The translations under genes and the position numbers were made by a program. From positions 372,001 through 436,000 of the forward strand of contig NZ_JAIZEO010000001.1 in the NCBI RefSeq assembly GCF_024189315.1: a stretch of 64,000 nt of DNA, given 5' to 3'. The notes under the pieces were generated by a model. The model was given only the letters and a program-made list of their open reading frames with translations, was not told the origin of the DNA and did no database searches. The DNA is from Halobacillus sp. A5. GTDB lineage: Bacteria > Bacillota > Bacilli > Bacillales > Halobacillaceae. This document shows, piece by piece, positions 1 through 9,593 of this stretch. Every line of letters starts with the position of its first letter. The stretch's first letter is position 1.

Positions 1-979
1 TTAACGCTTTTAGGGACATAAAGCAGGCTTCCCTCGATGAACAAAATTCTTTAGCCAGTGTCAGCCAGGTAAAGGATGGATAATTGGTCTTTAACTTCTC
101 TAGTTCATTGTAGAACCACTGTTCTTCATCATTAAAACTTAATGTAATGTTCTTCACTTTACGTTTAGAAGTATCAAGACCGGTGTCTTTTCTCAAATTT
201 CGTATCATGAGTTTGCCCAGCAGCGAATGAACGTGCTGCTGTGTTTGTGATTCTTCAAGTGAAGTGTTTTTATATTTTTTCTTAAACTCTGTCAGGTCTC
301 CAAGATAACCAGGTTTTAATATAGAAACCAAGTTGAATAAATCACTTAATTGATTTTGAATCGGCGTTGCAGTCAAGAGCAGGCAGTAAGTCTTTTTCAA
401 TTGTTTTACAAATTGAAAGTTTTTCGTTTTATGATTTTTTAGTTTGTGTGCTTCATCAATAATAATCATGTCATAAGTCATAGATAAAATTTCTTCTTGG
501 TGCTGTTCTCTTTTTGCCATATCAATAGATGTAACGGTTATATCCCAATTCCTCCAGTCTGCATGTTTTTTTCTTGGAGATGCAGCCTGAATATAGAATT
601 TTTCACTCAACTCCTGTGTCCATTGATTAACGAGTGAAGCGGGGGTTAAGATCAATACTTTTTTGACCATTCCCCTGATCATATATTCTTTTAATATCAA
701 TCCTGCCTCCAGAGTCTTTCCAAGTCCAACTTCATCAGCAAGTATTGCTCTTCCGCTCATTTCGTGCACGACGCGTTCACAAGCATCAACCTGGTGATCC
801 AGAAACTGAATGTGAGGAAGTTGTTCTAAAGCGAGTACACCTTCAAATTGAGGAATAGACTGGAGTTTCAGTCCCTGCCATGCCAGCTTGAATTCTTCAA
901 AGCTGCAAAGGGCATTTGACTCATCAAGGCGGTTTGAAAACTGAGGAAGGAAATCAGAGTCCTGATGGATTTCAATCAC
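1..979 (-). CDS. yqhH: Snf2-family DEAD/DEAH helicase (YqhH-like), partial
   Basis: The reverse strand is open from a GTG at 979 to the left edge, so the C-terminal part is missing. An AGGAGG lies 8 bases before the GTG and fixes the start. The visible 326 residues hold a Walker A region (ADEVGLGKT), a DEAH box (IIIDEAHKLKNH) and motif III (LTATPIQNQ), in the order of Snf2/RapA-type ATPases that move along nucleic acid. The location next to the glycine cleavage genes matches B. subtilis yqhH, which is also divergent from gcvT. Substrate and biological role are not known from sequence. Confidence 0.88.
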   Translation of the reverse strand, partial: MIEIHQDSDFLPQFSNRLDESNALCSFEEFKLAWQGLKLQSIPQFEGVLALEQLPHIQFLDHQVDACERVVHEMSGRAILADEVGLGKTLEAGLILKEYMIRGMVKKVLILTPASLVNQWTQELSEKFYIQAASPRKKHADWRNWDITVTSIDMAKREQHQEEILSMTYDMIIIDEAHKLKNHKTKNFQFVKQLKKTYCLLLTATPIQNQLSDLFNLVSILKPGYLGDLTEFKKKYKNTSLEESQTQQHVHSLLGKLMIRNLRKDTGLDTSKRKVKNITLSFNDEEQWFYNELEKLKTNYPSFTWLTLAKEFCSSREACFMSLKAL

Positions 980-1051
980 TTAGTATTCCTCCTTCTAATG
1001 GTAGATTTTTTTGAAATTTATAAATCTAATCTGTACGTTTATAATGGCTGT

Positions 1052-1059
1052 GGTATAAT
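1052..1059 (+). promoter_or_regulatory. Extended -10 promoter for the glycine cleavage operon
   Basis: TGGTATAAT is a perfect -10 preceded by the extended TGn element. No good -35 stands 17 bases upstream. It lies about 85 bases before the glycine riboswitch and is the best candidate for the gcv transcript start. Confidence 0.5.
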
Positions 1060-1137
1060 GAACCTGAAAATTAAGAGAGTTTGTCGTATTCTTTACAGGT
1101 TAGTATGCCCCAATCTATCTAACTAAATACTAATGCG

Positions 1138-1326
1138 AATGACTGCAGGGGGAGAGCCTACGTAATGTAGCGCCGAAGGAGCAAGCAGATAATTGTGAAT
1201 CTCTCAGGCAAACAAGACCTCTGTAGGACGCAGCTCTGGAGAGAGTTTACTATTAACGTAAACCACCCAAGAAGCAAGCGTGAAGATAAAGGATGGCGCG
1301 AAACTTTCTGGTGCACGGACAGAGAC
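1138..1326 (+). ncRNA. Tandem glycine riboswitch
   Basis: Two glycine aptamers stand in series. The first (about 1145-1232) shows GGGAGAGCC, GCCGAAGGAGCAAGC and AATCTCTCAGGCAAA. The second (about 1233-1326) shows CTGGAGAG, CACCCAAGAAGCAAG and AACTTTCTGGTGCACGGACAGAG. These conserved blocks and their order are those of the known glycine riboswitch, which turns on glycine cleavage genes when glycine is plentiful. A terminator hairpin directly follows, so control by transcription attenuation is likely. Confidence 0.95.
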
Positions 1327-1357
1327 TCCCTGAGGTTACGGTGGAGTCTCTTTTTTT
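1319..1357 (+). terminator. Riboswitch expression-platform terminator
   Basis: AGAGACTCC pairs with GGAGTCTCT across a 13-base loop and is followed by seven further T residues. It begins at the 3' end of the second glycine aptamer, so aptamer folding can compete with it. Confidence 0.9.
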
Positions 1358-1386
1358 ATGTCAAATAAGTAGTGAGGAGTGATCGC

Positions 1387-2487
1387 ATGGCAGATCTTAA
1401 GCGCACGCCATTATATTCGGAATATAAGAAGCTTGGAGCTAAAACGATTGATTTTGGAGGATGGGATTTACCTGTTCAATTCTCAAGCATAAAGGAAGAG
1501 CACCGCGCTACGCGTCAAAAAGCTGGGTTATTTGATGTTTCTCATATGGGTGAGGCATTAGTCGAAGGACGCGACAGCTTATCTTTCTTACAGAAAATGT
1601 TAACGAATGATGTGTCAAAACTTAAACCTGGGAAAGCTCAGTATACGATCATGTGTTATGAAGATGGTGGGACTGTTGATGACCTCATTGTTTATATGCT
1701 CGAAGAAAACAAGTACTTACTCGTAATTAATGCGGCTAACAGGGAAAAGGATGTAAGCTGGTTAAAACAGCATGTCGAGGAAAATGTAAGAGTAACGGAT
1801 GTTTCTGACGATTACGTTCAACTTGCTCTGCAGGGACCGGCAGCTGAACGGGCATTGCAGAGCCTGACAGAAACAAAGTTATCCGATATTAAGTTCTTTA
1901 ATTTTGCTCAAGATGTGCGCCTTAGGGGAGTAGAAGGGGGAGCTATCGTATCGCGTACAGGCTATACTGGAGAAGATGGGTTCGAAATTTACCTGCCGAG
2001 TAACCAGGGGCCTGCTTTGTGGCAGTCTATTCTTCAATACGGGAAAGAACACGGAGTTCAGCCTATCGGGCTTGGAGCTAGAGATACGCTGCGCTTTGAA
2101 GCAAATCTGGCCTTATATGGACAGGAATTAAGTGCTGACATTACCCCTCTTGAAGCAGGTCTGCAGTTTGCAGTCAAGCTGAAAAAAGAGTCGGACTTTA
2201 TCGGTAAAGAGGCTTTAATCCGCCAAAAAGAAGAAGGATTAAAAAGGAAACTTGTTGGTATTGAAATGATTGACAAGGGAATTCCCCGGACTGGTTATGA
2301 GGTACTGGATGGAGAGAGTGTGATTGGATATGTTACAACAGGTACTCAATCACCGACACTTGGGAAGAATATTGGACTGGCTCTTCTTAAAACTAAGTAT
2401 ACAGCTCCTGGTACAGAAGTTTATGTTCAAATTCGCAAGAAAACTCTGAAAGCTAAAGTAGCAGCCACCCCTTTTTACAAACGTTAG
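1387..2487 (+). CDS. gcvT: Glycine cleavage system T protein (aminomethyltransferase)
   Basis: Transfers the methylene group of glycine, carried on lipoylated H protein, to tetrahydrofolate and releases ammonia. The 366-residue product has the usual family length, and segments such as [35 protein letters not shown] and GLGARDTLR are typical GcvT blocks. The ATG at 1387 is preferred because GGAGTGATC sits just upstream; a GTG at 1372 would overlap that ribosome site. First gene of gcvT-gcvPA-gcvPB under the glycine riboswitch. No H-protein gene is in the window. Confidence 0.97.
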   Translation: MADLKRTPLYSEYKKLGAKTIDFGGWDLPVQFSSIKEEHRATRQKAGLFDVSHMGEALVEGRDSLSFLQKMLTNDVSKLKPGKAQYTIMCYEDGGTVDDLIVYMLEENKYLLVINAANREKDVSWLKQHVEENVRVTDVSDDYVQLALQGPAAERALQSLTETKLSDIKFFNFAQDVRLRGVEGGAIVSRTGYTGEDGFEIYLPSNQGPALWQSILQYGKEHGVQPIGLGARDTLRFEANLALYGQELSADITPLEAGLQFAVKLKKESDFIGKEALIRQKEEGLKRKLVGIEMIDKGIPRTGYEVLDGESVIGYVTTGTQSPTLGKNIGLALLKTKYTAPGTEVYVQIRKKTLKAKVAATPFYKR

Positions 2488-2504
2488 AATTGGAGGAACA
2501 ATAA

Positions 2505-3854
2505 ATGGAATTTCGATACTTACCAATTACAGAAAAGGATAAACGAGAAATGCTTTCAACTATTGGTGTACAGTCGACAGATGAATTATTTGCAGATATT
2601 CCTGAGAGTGTACGCTGCAATGGAGAATTAAATATTAAACCTCCAAAAAACGAGTATGCTTTAACTAAAGAATTAACACAATTAGCCAGCCGCAACATTA
2701 ATATTAAAGCTCACACAAGTTTTTTAGGTGCTGGTGTATATGATCATTATATCCCTTCAATCGTGGATCATGTAATATCCCGATCAGAATTTTATACTGC
2801 TTATACACCATACCAGCCTGAAATTTCACAAGGTGAGCTGCAAGCTATTTTTGAATTTCAGACAATGATCTGTGAGTTGACAGGAATGGATGTAGCTAAC
2901 TCATCCATGTATGACGGGGGAACTGCTCTCGCTGAAGCTGTAAATCTTTCAGCTGGTCAGACCAAAAGACAAAAAGTACTTGTCTCAAAAGCTATACACC
3001 CGGAATCTTTAGCCGTTATTCATTCCTATGTAAAAGGCCCAGGACTTGAGATTGTTGAGATTGATCATGTAAACGGCGTTACGGATATGGATCAATTAGA
3101 AAGCGAACTTGATGAGGATACTGCAAGCGTTGTACTTCAATACCCTAACTTCTTTGGACAAATCGAGCGGCTGGACAGAGTAAGAGAGCTTGTAGATCAA
3201 CAGAAGAAAACGATGATGATAACTTCCAGTAATCCATTGGCCCTTGGCTACCTCACTCCGCCGGGAGAGTTTGGAGCCGATATTGTGGTAGGCGACGCTC
3301 AAGTGTTTGGCATACCTGCTCAATATGGCGGTCCTCACTGCGGTTATTTCGCAACTACAAAGAAACTGATGCGTAAGGTTCCAGGACGTTTAGTAGGGCA
3401 GACGAAAGATGAGGAAGGAAGAAGAGGGTTTGTTCTTACATTACAGGCGAGAGAGCAGCACATACGTCGGGATAAGGCGACTTCGAATATTTGTTCCAAT
3501 CAGGCCCTGAATGCTCTCGCTGCTTCCGTGGCTATGTCCTCCCTCGGTAAGCAGGGTGTAAGGAAGATGTCATGGATGAATATACAAAAAGCGTCATATA
3601 TGAAAAAACAATTAGAAGAATCCGGATTTGAAATTGCATTCACCGGAGCTTTCTTTAACGAAATCGTAGTGAAACTGAATCAAGACGTAGATATGGTTAA
3701 CCGTAAGCTTCTCGAAAAGGGAATCATCGGCGGTTATAACTTATCCAGGGATTTTCCCGAGCTTAGCAGCCACATGCTTTTAGCCATAACGGAAATCAGA
3801 ACGAAGGAAGAAGTCGATCAGTTTATTAAAGAGGTAGGTGATATTTGTGGCTAA
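2505..3854 (+). CDS. gcvPA: Glycine dehydrogenase (decarboxylating) subunit 1
   Basis: Half of the split P protein that decarboxylates glycine on pyridoxal phosphate. At 449 residues it matches the N-terminal half of one-chain GcvP, as in Bacillus and archaea. Segments such as [13 protein letters not shown] and [12 protein letters not shown] are characteristic. TGGAGGAACAATAA precedes the ATG. It ends inside the start of gcvPB with an 8-base overlap, a sign of translational coupling between the two subunits. Confidence 0.97.
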   Translation: MEFRYLPITEKDKREMLSTIGVQSTDELFADIPESVRCNGELNIKPPKNEYALTKELTQLASRNINIKAHTSFLGAGVYDHYIPSIVDHVISRSEFYTAYTPYQPEISQGELQAIFEFQTMICELTGMDVANSSMYDGGTALAEAVNLSAGQTKRQKVLVSKAIHPESLAVIHSYVKGPGLEIVEIDHVNGVTDMDQLESELDEDTASVVLQYPNFFGQIERLDRVRELVDQQKKTMMITSSNPLALGYLTPPGEFGADIVVGDAQVFGIPAQYGGPHCGYFATTKKLMRKVPGRLVGQTKDEEGRRGFVLTLQAREQHIRRDKATSNICSNQALNALAASVAMSSLGKQGVRKMSWMNIQKASYMKKQLEESGFEIAFTGAFFNEIVVKLNQDVDMVNRKLLEKGIIGGYNLSRDFPELSSHMLLAITEIRTKEEVDQFIKEVGDICG

Positions 3855-5313
3855 TCAAGACTTTCCATTAATTTTTGAACTTAGTCAAGAGAGTCGTACA
3901 GGTTTTAGTCTGCCGGAATTCGATGTTCCTGAAACAAATATAGATGAACAGTTAGGTGAAGCTTTTGTAAGGGAAAGTGAGCCTGAGCTGCCTGAAGTAA
4001 GTGAACTGCAGATTATGCGTCACTATACGGGGTTGTCCACGAGAAACCATGGTGTTGATTCAGGTTTCTATCCTTTAGGCTCTTGTACGATGAAATATAA
4101 TCCGAAAGTAAATGAAGACATTGCCCGTCTCACAGGGTTTTCCCATATTCACCCTCTTCAGCCTGCAGAGCAGGTGCAGGGTGCTCTTGAGCTTATGTAC
4201 GATTTACAGGATATTTTGGCAGAGATCACAGGTATGGATAGTGTGACCCTTCAGCCAGCTGCCGGAGCTCATGGGGAATGGACTGGCCTAATGATGATCA
4301 GAGCTTTTCATGAAGGAAATGGAGACTTTAATCGTACTAAAGTTATTGTTCCTGATTCTGCTCATGGCACGAACCCTGCGTCGGCTACCGTGGCTGGGTT
4401 TGAAGCGGTTACTGTAAAATCCAATGAGAAGGGTTTAGTAGACTTGGAAGACCTTAAGCGTGTTGTCGATGAAAGTACAGCTGCACTCATGCTTACAAAT
4501 CCTAATACTTTGGGGCTGTTTGAAGAACATATTGAAGAAATGGCCTCTATTATTCATGAAGCTGGCGGGAAATTGTATTATGATGGAGCGAACTTAAACG
4601 CGATTCTAGGCTACGCGCGGCCAGGCGATATGGGCTTTGATGTTGTCCATTTAAACCTTCATAAAACATTTACAGGTCCACATGGAGGAGGCGGACCAGG
4701 TTCGGGCCCAGTCGGAGTCACTGCTGAATTTGAACCATTTCTGCCTAAACCAATTTTAGTGAAACGGGAAGATGGATTCGATTTTGATTATGAGCGCCCG
4801 AAATCTATCGGACGTGTAAAACCGTATTACGGTAATTTCGGTATAAATGTTCGTGCTTATACTTATATCCGTACTATGGGAGCTGAGGGGCTTAAAAAAG
4901 TGAGTGAGTATGCCGTTCTTAATGCAAACTATATGATGCGTCGTCTGCAAAAGGAATATGAGCTTCCTTTTGATCAGCATTGTAAGCATGAATTCGTGCT
5001 ATCCGGAAAGCTGCAAAAGAAATTAGGTGTACGAACGCTCGATATCGCTAAACGGCTTTTAGACTTCGGGTATCACCCGCCTACGATTTATTTCCCGATT
5101 AATGTCGAAGAAGCCATTATGGCAGAACCTACCGAAACTGAATCAAAAGAGACACTGGACTCATTTGTAGAAGCGATGCTGCAAATTTCCGAGGAAGCAA
5201 AACATGAACCCGAGAAGGTTCAGGAAGCTCCTCATACTACAATTGTAAGCCGTATGGATGAAACAACAGCAGCAAGAAAGCCTGTGCTGAGATATCAGAA
5301 AGTAGAAGAATAA
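3847..5313 (+). CDS. gcvPB: Glycine dehydrogenase (decarboxylating) subunit 2
   Basis: The PLP-carrying half of the split P protein, 488 residues. The block [16 protein letters not shown] holds the likely PLP lysine (about residue 273), and [13 protein letters not shown] is another family block. The GTG at 3847 is chosen because GAGGTAGGTGA lies at good distance; the GTG at 3838 would leave no room for it. It overlaps gcvPA by 8 bases and closes the operon at a strong hairpin. Confidence 0.97.
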   Translation: MANQDFPLIFELSQESRTGFSLPEFDVPETNIDEQLGEAFVRESEPELPEVSELQIMRHYTGLSTRNHGVDSGFYPLGSCTMKYNPKVNEDIARLTGFSHIHPLQPAEQVQGALELMYDLQDILAEITGMDSVTLQPAAGAHGEWTGLMMIRAFHEGNGDFNRTKVIVPDSAHGTNPASATVAGFEAVTVKSNEKGLVDLEDLKRVVDESTAALMLTNPNTLGLFEEHIEEMASIIHEAGGKLYYDGANLNAILGYARPGDMGFDVVHLNLHKTFTGPHGGGGPGSGPVGVTAEFEPFLPKPILVKREDGFDFDYERPKSIGRVKPYYGNFGINVRAYTYIRTMGAEGLKKVSEYAVLNANYMMRRLQKEYELPFDQHCKHEFVLSGKLQKKLGVRTLDIAKRLLDFGYHPPTIYFPINVEEAIMAEPTETESKETLDSFVEAMLQISEEAKHEPEKVQEAPHTTIVSRMDETTAARKPVLRYQKVEE

Positions 5314-5315
5314 CG

Positions 5316-5350
5316 AAAAGACGCTGCAGCGGTCGCAGCGTCTTTTACTT
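5316..5350. terminator. Bidirectional terminator between gcvPB and yqhL
   Basis: AAAAGACGCTGC and GCAGCGTCTTTT form a perfect 12-bp stem around a 7-base loop. A- and T-runs on both sides let it end the two convergent genes. Confidence 0.9.
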
Positions 5351-5725
5351 TTTCGTTTTAATTTTCCCGTTCCATTTTTTAAAACCGCCCTCAAGCTGGT
5401 TAAGGTTTACGTAGCCTTTTTTATTAAGCATTAATGCGGCACGAGTAGAGCGCGCTCCACTCTGACAGTAAAGATAAACGGGCTTGTCCTTGCGAATTTC
5501 GACTAATCGGTTTCTCATTTGCGACAAAGGAATATTGCGGGCTCCTAAAATGTGGCCGCCATCATATTCTTTAGGTTCACGGACGTCAATAAGCTGTGCT
5601 TTTCTGTACCCTTGACGAAATTCTTCTTCAGATAAAGTTGTTAATATTTTTCTAGCCTTCATAAACCGGTAAATTCCAAATGCGATTAAGAAGACGATTG
5701 CACCAATTAAAATCCAAAGTTCCAT
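5345..5725 (-). CDS. yqhL: Membrane-anchored rhodanese-like protein YqhL
   Basis: 126 residues: one N-terminal membrane helix (about residues 3-20) followed by a single rhodanese domain. The active-site loop reads CQSGARS, with the sulfur-carrying cysteine in place, and LIDVREPKEYDGGHI is the usual preceding block. It probably handles persulfide sulfur at the inner face of the membrane; the partner is not known. AGGGGG lies ten bases before the ATG. In B. subtilis yqhL is also between the gcv genes and mntR. Confidence 0.9.
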   Translation of the reverse strand: MELWILIGAIVFLIAFGIYRFMKARKILTTLSEEEFRQGYRKAQLIDVREPKEYDGGHILGARNIPLSQMRNRLVEIRKDKPVYLYCQSGARSTRAALMLNKKGYVNLNQLEGGFKKWNGKIKTKK

Positions 5726-5965
5726 ATTCTCTATACCCCCTCTTCCCCTATCTATTATATGGGGGAATTCTTCTTATTTCAAAGTTTTTTTACCATTGCA
5801 ATAGGTTGCTGAATTATTTTAAGCTGGATAGGCTTTATAAAATTGATTTGTCCGGATGTCTAAAAGATGTGCAATGCAAATGATAAAAAAAGTGGTTTTA
5901 CCTTAATAAAAATGTAATTGCTTCAAATATCTCTAGTTCGCGTTAATTATTGGAGAATTTATAAA

Positions 5966-6065
5966 TTGACAAATTTCTACACGTTCGTTCAATAACACAA
6001 TATATAGAAAGTTTTAATGAATTGAGTACAATATATTGATTAAAAATTCGTAAATGTGGTATGTT
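5966..6065 (+). promoter_or_regulatory. Promoter region of the ribonucleotide reductase gene
   Basis: Two weak sigma-A candidates are visible: TTGACA at 5966 with no good -10, and TTGATT at 6036 with TATGTT at 6060 (18-base spacer). The second -35 overlaps the second NrdR-like box, which would suit repression. The rest of 5726-6135 shows no other clear feature. Confidence 0.35.
5995..6041 (+). promoter_or_regulatory. Pair of NrdR-like boxes
   Basis: ACACAATATATAGAAA (5995-6010) and GTACAATATATTGATT (6026-6041) each resemble the 16-bp NrdR box aCaCwAtATaTwGtGt. Their starts are 31 bases apart, three turns of the helix, as is usual for paired NrdR boxes. NrdR is the nucleotide-sensing repressor of ribonucleotide reductase genes. 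Confidence 0.65.
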
Positions 6066-6135
6066 ACTTATAGTTAACTATTTTAGAAGTTACAGGGACA
6101 TGCCTCAGTAAGCATGATTGAAGGGAGAGGTTTGT

Positions 6136-8712
6136 ATGCAAATGACGTCCACTTCCAATGACGCCAATGCAAAAATTAATGTTGAACGTTTGAACGCTGA
6201 CATAAGACAATTTAATCAAGTACACGAAATTACACCAGGTATGCATATTACCCACAGTGGTGTATCCAGATTAGTTATGCTGGACCGCTACGCATTTAAG
6301 GACACGGAAAAATTAACCTTGGCCGTAGGTGATTTTGTTGTTTTAACTGTAAAAGATGATCCTAAGTTTCCCGCACGCGGATTCGGTTTTATCCAATCCA
6401 TCGACTGGGAAACACACAAAGCGGTTGTTAAGGTAGAGCCTGATTTCGTTAACGTACTCGATAGTGAAGATGAAAGAGAATCTGGTTTAATTACACGTAA
6501 TTTAGACACTATAGATAAACCATTAGAAGTTTATTATGAACAGATTGCGCTGCGAAACGCGACTGGATTATCTGCGGTAGAAATAGATGAAGATAAACGC
6601 CAACAGAGCTTCGAAGAATTTTACGAAGAGCTCTCAGAATTAAACTTTATTCCAGCAGGACGAGTACTGTACGGAGCAGGGTCAAACACTGATGTTACTT
6701 ACTTTAACTGCTATGTTATGCCTTACATTCAGGATTCACGGGAAGGCATTTCTGATCACCGTAAACAAGTAATGGAAATTATGTCCCGCGGAGGCGGAGT
6801 AGGGACGAATGGTTCAACATTAAGACCAAGAAACACACTTGCCCGCGGAGTAAACGGCAAATCATCAGGTTCTGTATCCTGGCTTGATGATATTGCTAAG
6901 CTGACACACCTGGTAGAGCAGGGTGGTTCAAGACGTGGAGCACAGATGATTATGCTCGCTGATTGGCACCCCGATATCGTTGAGTTTATTATTTCAAAGA
7001 TGCAGAACTCTAGAATTCTACGTTATTTAATAGAAAATACGGAAGATGAGCAAATTAAAGAACTGGCGAAAGAAAAACTTAAATTTACTCCTCTGACTGA
7101 AACCGAACGTGATTTGTATCAAAGTGTTGTAAATTATAAAACTATGCCGGGTCAAGGCGGATTTACTGAGAGCGGTATTCGTGAAGCCGAAGAGAAACTT
7201 CACACCGGCGGTACGTATACGGTTAATAATCCTGAGTTTCTAACCGGGGCAAACATCTCAGTTTGTATTACCAATGAGTTTATGGAAGCTGTAGAAAATA
7301 ACGATGACTACCGCCTCCGCTTTCCTGATGTAGAATCCTATACGAAAGAAGAAATGGAGATCTACAACAATGAATGGCAGGAAAGTGGAGACGTACGTGA
7401 GTGGGAAGAGAAAGGGCTGGCTGTAAGAACATATCGTACAGTGAAAGCTGCAGAATTATGGAAGCTGGTTAATATATGTGCTACTTATTCAGCTGAGCCG
7501 GGTATTTTCTTTATTGACAATGCGAATGAAAAGACAAATGCAAGTGCTTATGGCCAGAAGGTTGTTGCTACAAATCCATGCGGGGAGCAGCCATTAGCTC
7601 CATTTTCTGTTTGTAACCTAGCCGCAGTAAATCTGGCGTCTGTGGCAGATAAAGAAGCGAAGCAGGTTGATTTTGATAAGCTTAGGAAAACGGTAGCAAC
7701 CGGTGTACGTATGCAGGATAACGTTATTGATGCCACACCATATTTCTTGGAAGAAAATAAGAAGCAGGCTCTTGGTGAGCGCCGGGTAGGTTTAGGTGTC
7801 ATGGGATTGCACGACCTTCTGATCTATTGTGAAACCGAATATGGTTCACAGGAGGGCAACCAGCTCGTAGATGAGATTTTTGGGGTGATTGCCACAACCG
7901 CATATCGTTCATCCATTGAGTTAGCAAGAGAAAAAGGCAGCTTTCCTTTCCTCGTAGGTAATACGGAGGAAGAAACAGCACAATTACGTGAAAATTTTGT
8001 CAATACAGGATATATGCGGTCTATGCCTGAAGATATTAAAGAAGGTGTACGTCAGTATGGGATTAGAAACTCTCACCTCCTAACTGTCGCACCAACAGGA
8101 AGTACAGGCACAATGGTCGGTGTAAGTACAGGTCTCGAGCCTTACTTCTCCTTCTCTTACTACCGCAGCGGACGTTTAGGTAAATTTATCGAAGTTAAAG
8201 CCGATATCGTCAAGGAGTATTTAGATAGAAATACAGAGCAGAATCCTGATGAACTGCCAGAATGGTTTATTACGGCTATGACTATGAGTCCTGAAGCTCA
8301 TGCCGATACACAATGTGTTATCCAGCGCTGGGTTGACAGTTCAATCTCTAAAACAGTTAATGCTCCAAGAGGGTACTCCGTAGAACAAGTAGAGAAAGTA
8401 TATCAAAGGCTTTACCATGGTGGAGCGAAAGGCGGAACGGTTTACGTTGATGGAAGCCGTGACAGCCAGGTGCTTACATTAAAAGCAGAAGAAAATGCGT
8501 TCGATGGGGAACAGACTGAATTCGAATTTGAGGAAGATAAGAAGCCTCATGTCGTACTCATGGATACAGTACACGAGCTTGATAAAACTAATGTAACGAT
8601 AGGGTCAGAAGTCGGGGATACCTGCCCGGTCTGCCGTAAAGGCACAGTGGAAGACATTGGTGGTTGTAATACGTGTACAAACTGTAATGCTCAGTTGAAA
8701 TGCGGGTTATAA
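6136..8712 (+). CDS. nrdJ: Adenosylcobalamin-dependent (class II) ribonucleotide reductase
   Basis: Reduces ribonucleotides to deoxyribonucleotides with an adenosylcobalamin radical, independent of oxygen. The 858-residue product has the signature NPCGE (cysteine near residue 482), the barrel blocks SRGGGVGTNGSTLRPRN and APTGSTGTMVG, and a C-terminal cysteine tail with CPVC and CTNC. It has no ATP cone. The ATG at 6136 follows AAGGGAGAGG; the in-frame TTG at 6118 would precede it. In B. subtilis the gene between yqhL and mntR is lipM, so this gene occupies that place here. Two NrdR-like boxes lie upstream. Confidence 0.95.
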   Translation: MQMTSTSNDANAKINVERLNADIRQFNQVHEITPGMHITHSGVSRLVMLDRYAFKDTEKLTLAVGDFVVLTVKDDPKFPARGFGFIQSIDWETHKAVVKVEPDFVNVLDSEDERESGLITRNLDTIDKPLEVYYEQIALRNATGLSAVEIDEDKRQQSFEEFYEELSELNFIPAGRVLYGAGSNTDVTYFNCYVMPYIQDSREGISDHRKQVMEIMSRGGGVGTNGSTLRPRNTLARGVNGKSSGSVSWLDDIAKLTHLVEQGGSRRGAQMIMLADWHPDIVEFIISKMQNSRILRYLIENTEDEQIKELAKEKLKFTPLTETERDLYQSVVNYKTMPGQGGFTESGIREAEEKLHTGGTYTVNNPEFLTGANISVCITNEFMEAVENNDDYRLRFPDVESYTKEEMEIYNNEWQESGDVREWEEKGLAVRTYRTVKAAELWKLVNICATYSAEPGIFFIDNANEKTNASAYGQKVVATNPCGEQPLAPFSVCNLAAVNLASVADKEAKQVDFDKLRKTVATGVRMQDNVIDATPYFLEENKKQALGERRVGLGVMGLHDLLIYCETEYGSQEGNQLVDEIFGVIATTAYRSSIELAREKGSFPFLVGNTEEETAQLRENFVNTGYMRSMPEDIKEGVRQYGIRNSHLLTVAPTGSTGTMVGVSTGLEPYFSFSYYRSGRLGKFIEVKADIVKEYLDRNTEQNPDELPEWFITAMTMSPEAHADTQCVIQRWVDSSISKTVNAPRGYSVEQVEKVYQRLYHGGAKGGTVYVDGSRDSQVLTLKAEENAFDGEQTEFEFEEDKKPHVVLMDTVHELDKTNVTIGSEVGDTCPVCRKGTVEDIGGCNTCTNCNAQLKCGL

Positions 8713-8720
8713 TAAAGGAG

Positions 8721-8755
8721 AATGGACACTTGTGTAAAGCAAGTGTCCATTTTAC
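8721..8755 (+). terminator. Terminator after nrdJ
   Basis: AATGGACACTTG and CAAGTGTCCATT form a perfect 12-bp stem around a 7-base loop, followed by TTA. The T-run is short. Confidence 0.75.
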
Positions 8756-8844
8756 GCCTGCGCGTTTTCTTGTCATCATAGGGAAACTAGTGTATCATTT
8801 TCATGAAAAGGTCTACAGACCACTAGCTGTATTGGGGGTTCATC

Positions 8845-9282
8845 ATGCCGACGCCAAGTATGGAAGATTATATTGAACAAATTTACATATTAATTGAAGA
8901 GAAGGGTTACGCCCGTGTATCGGACATAGCTGAGAACCTGCAGGTGCACCCTTCTTCTGTTACAAAAATGGTTCAGAAACTGGACCGTGATCAATACTTG
9001 AACTATGAAAAATATCGAGGTTTGATCCTTACTCCTAAGGGTAAAAAAGTCGGGAAGAGACTCGTGTACCGTCATGATCTTCTTGAACAGTTCCTGGAAA
9101 TCATCGGCGTGGATAATGATAAAATTTATGAAGATGTTGAAGGGATTGAGCATCATCTAAGCTGGGACTCGATCGACCGAATCGGCGATCTCGTGCAATA
9201 TTTTGAAGAAGATAAATCAAGGGTAGCCAGTTTGAGGAAAGTACAACAGAAAAATGAAGATCAAAACAATGAAGAAAACTAG
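8845..9282 (+). CDS. mntR: Manganese-responsive transcriptional regulator MntR
   Basis: DtxR-family regulator that binds Mn(II) and shuts off manganese uptake genes. 145 residues, close to the 142 of B. subtilis MntR, with an N-terminal winged helix and a C-terminal dimer domain. All metal ligands known from B. subtilis MntR stand at the same numbers: D8, E11, H77, E99, E102 and H103. TTGGGGGTTC precedes the ATG. It is followed by a strong terminator and so appears monocistronic. Confidence 0.96.
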   Translation: MPTPSMEDYIEQIYILIEEKGYARVSDIAENLQVHPSSVTKMVQKLDRDQYLNYEKYRGLILTPKGKKVGKRLVYRHDLLEQFLEIIGVDNDKIYEDVEGIEHHLSWDSIDRIGDLVQYFEEDKSRVASLRKVQQKNEDQNNEEN

Positions 9283-9299
9283 AGGATTTCCCCTTCCTT

Positions 9300-9332
9300 C
9301 AGGCTGTCGTCATCCCGACAGCCTGTTTTTTT
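9300..9332 (+). terminator. Terminator after mntR
   Basis: CAGGCTGTCG and CGACAGCCTG form a 10-bp stem with a short loop followed by seven T residues. Confidence 0.93.
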
Positions 9333-9359
9333 ATGGTCCAGTAATTATCAAATGAAAAA

Positions 9360-9488
9360 GTGCCTTGAAAAGCGACAATCCTGCTCAAGCGTCCAAACAC
9401 TCGCATACTAAACAATACGCATTGAAGCGGGGGAGGTCTCCATACTCAAGAGACGTTTAGCTTATGCGTTTCGTGTTTATCAGGGCAC
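9360..9488 (+). ncRNA. Candidate structured RNA between mntR and yqhO
   Basis: Nested complementarity spans 129 bases. GTGCCTTGA (9360) pairs with TCAGGGCAC (9480). AAACAC (9395) pairs with GTGTTT (9473). CGCATA (9402) pairs with TATGCG (9463). CTAAAC (9408) pairs with GTTTAG (9455). GTCTC (9436) pairs with GAGAC (9450). Competing pairs also exist: CTTGA (9364) with TCAAG (9385), and ACGCAT (9417) with ATGCGT (9464). I recognise no known RNA family. It could be a leader of the patatin gene or an independent small RNA. No clear promoter was seen between the mntR terminator and this element. Confidence 0.5.
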
Positions 9489-9593
9489 CTGCTTCTTTGT
9501 ACTTAGGCATAAAGCATAAGTCAAGGTCTTTTTACTTGTACTTTGTTCTATATATTCCGTGTTTCTTCTATATATAACTGTGGGGGGATGCGC

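Noticed and set aside
5726-6135. Cobalamin riboswitch before nrdJ
   Set aside because: No B12-box-like block or fitting fold was seen, and the region is AT-rich with NrdR-like boxes instead.
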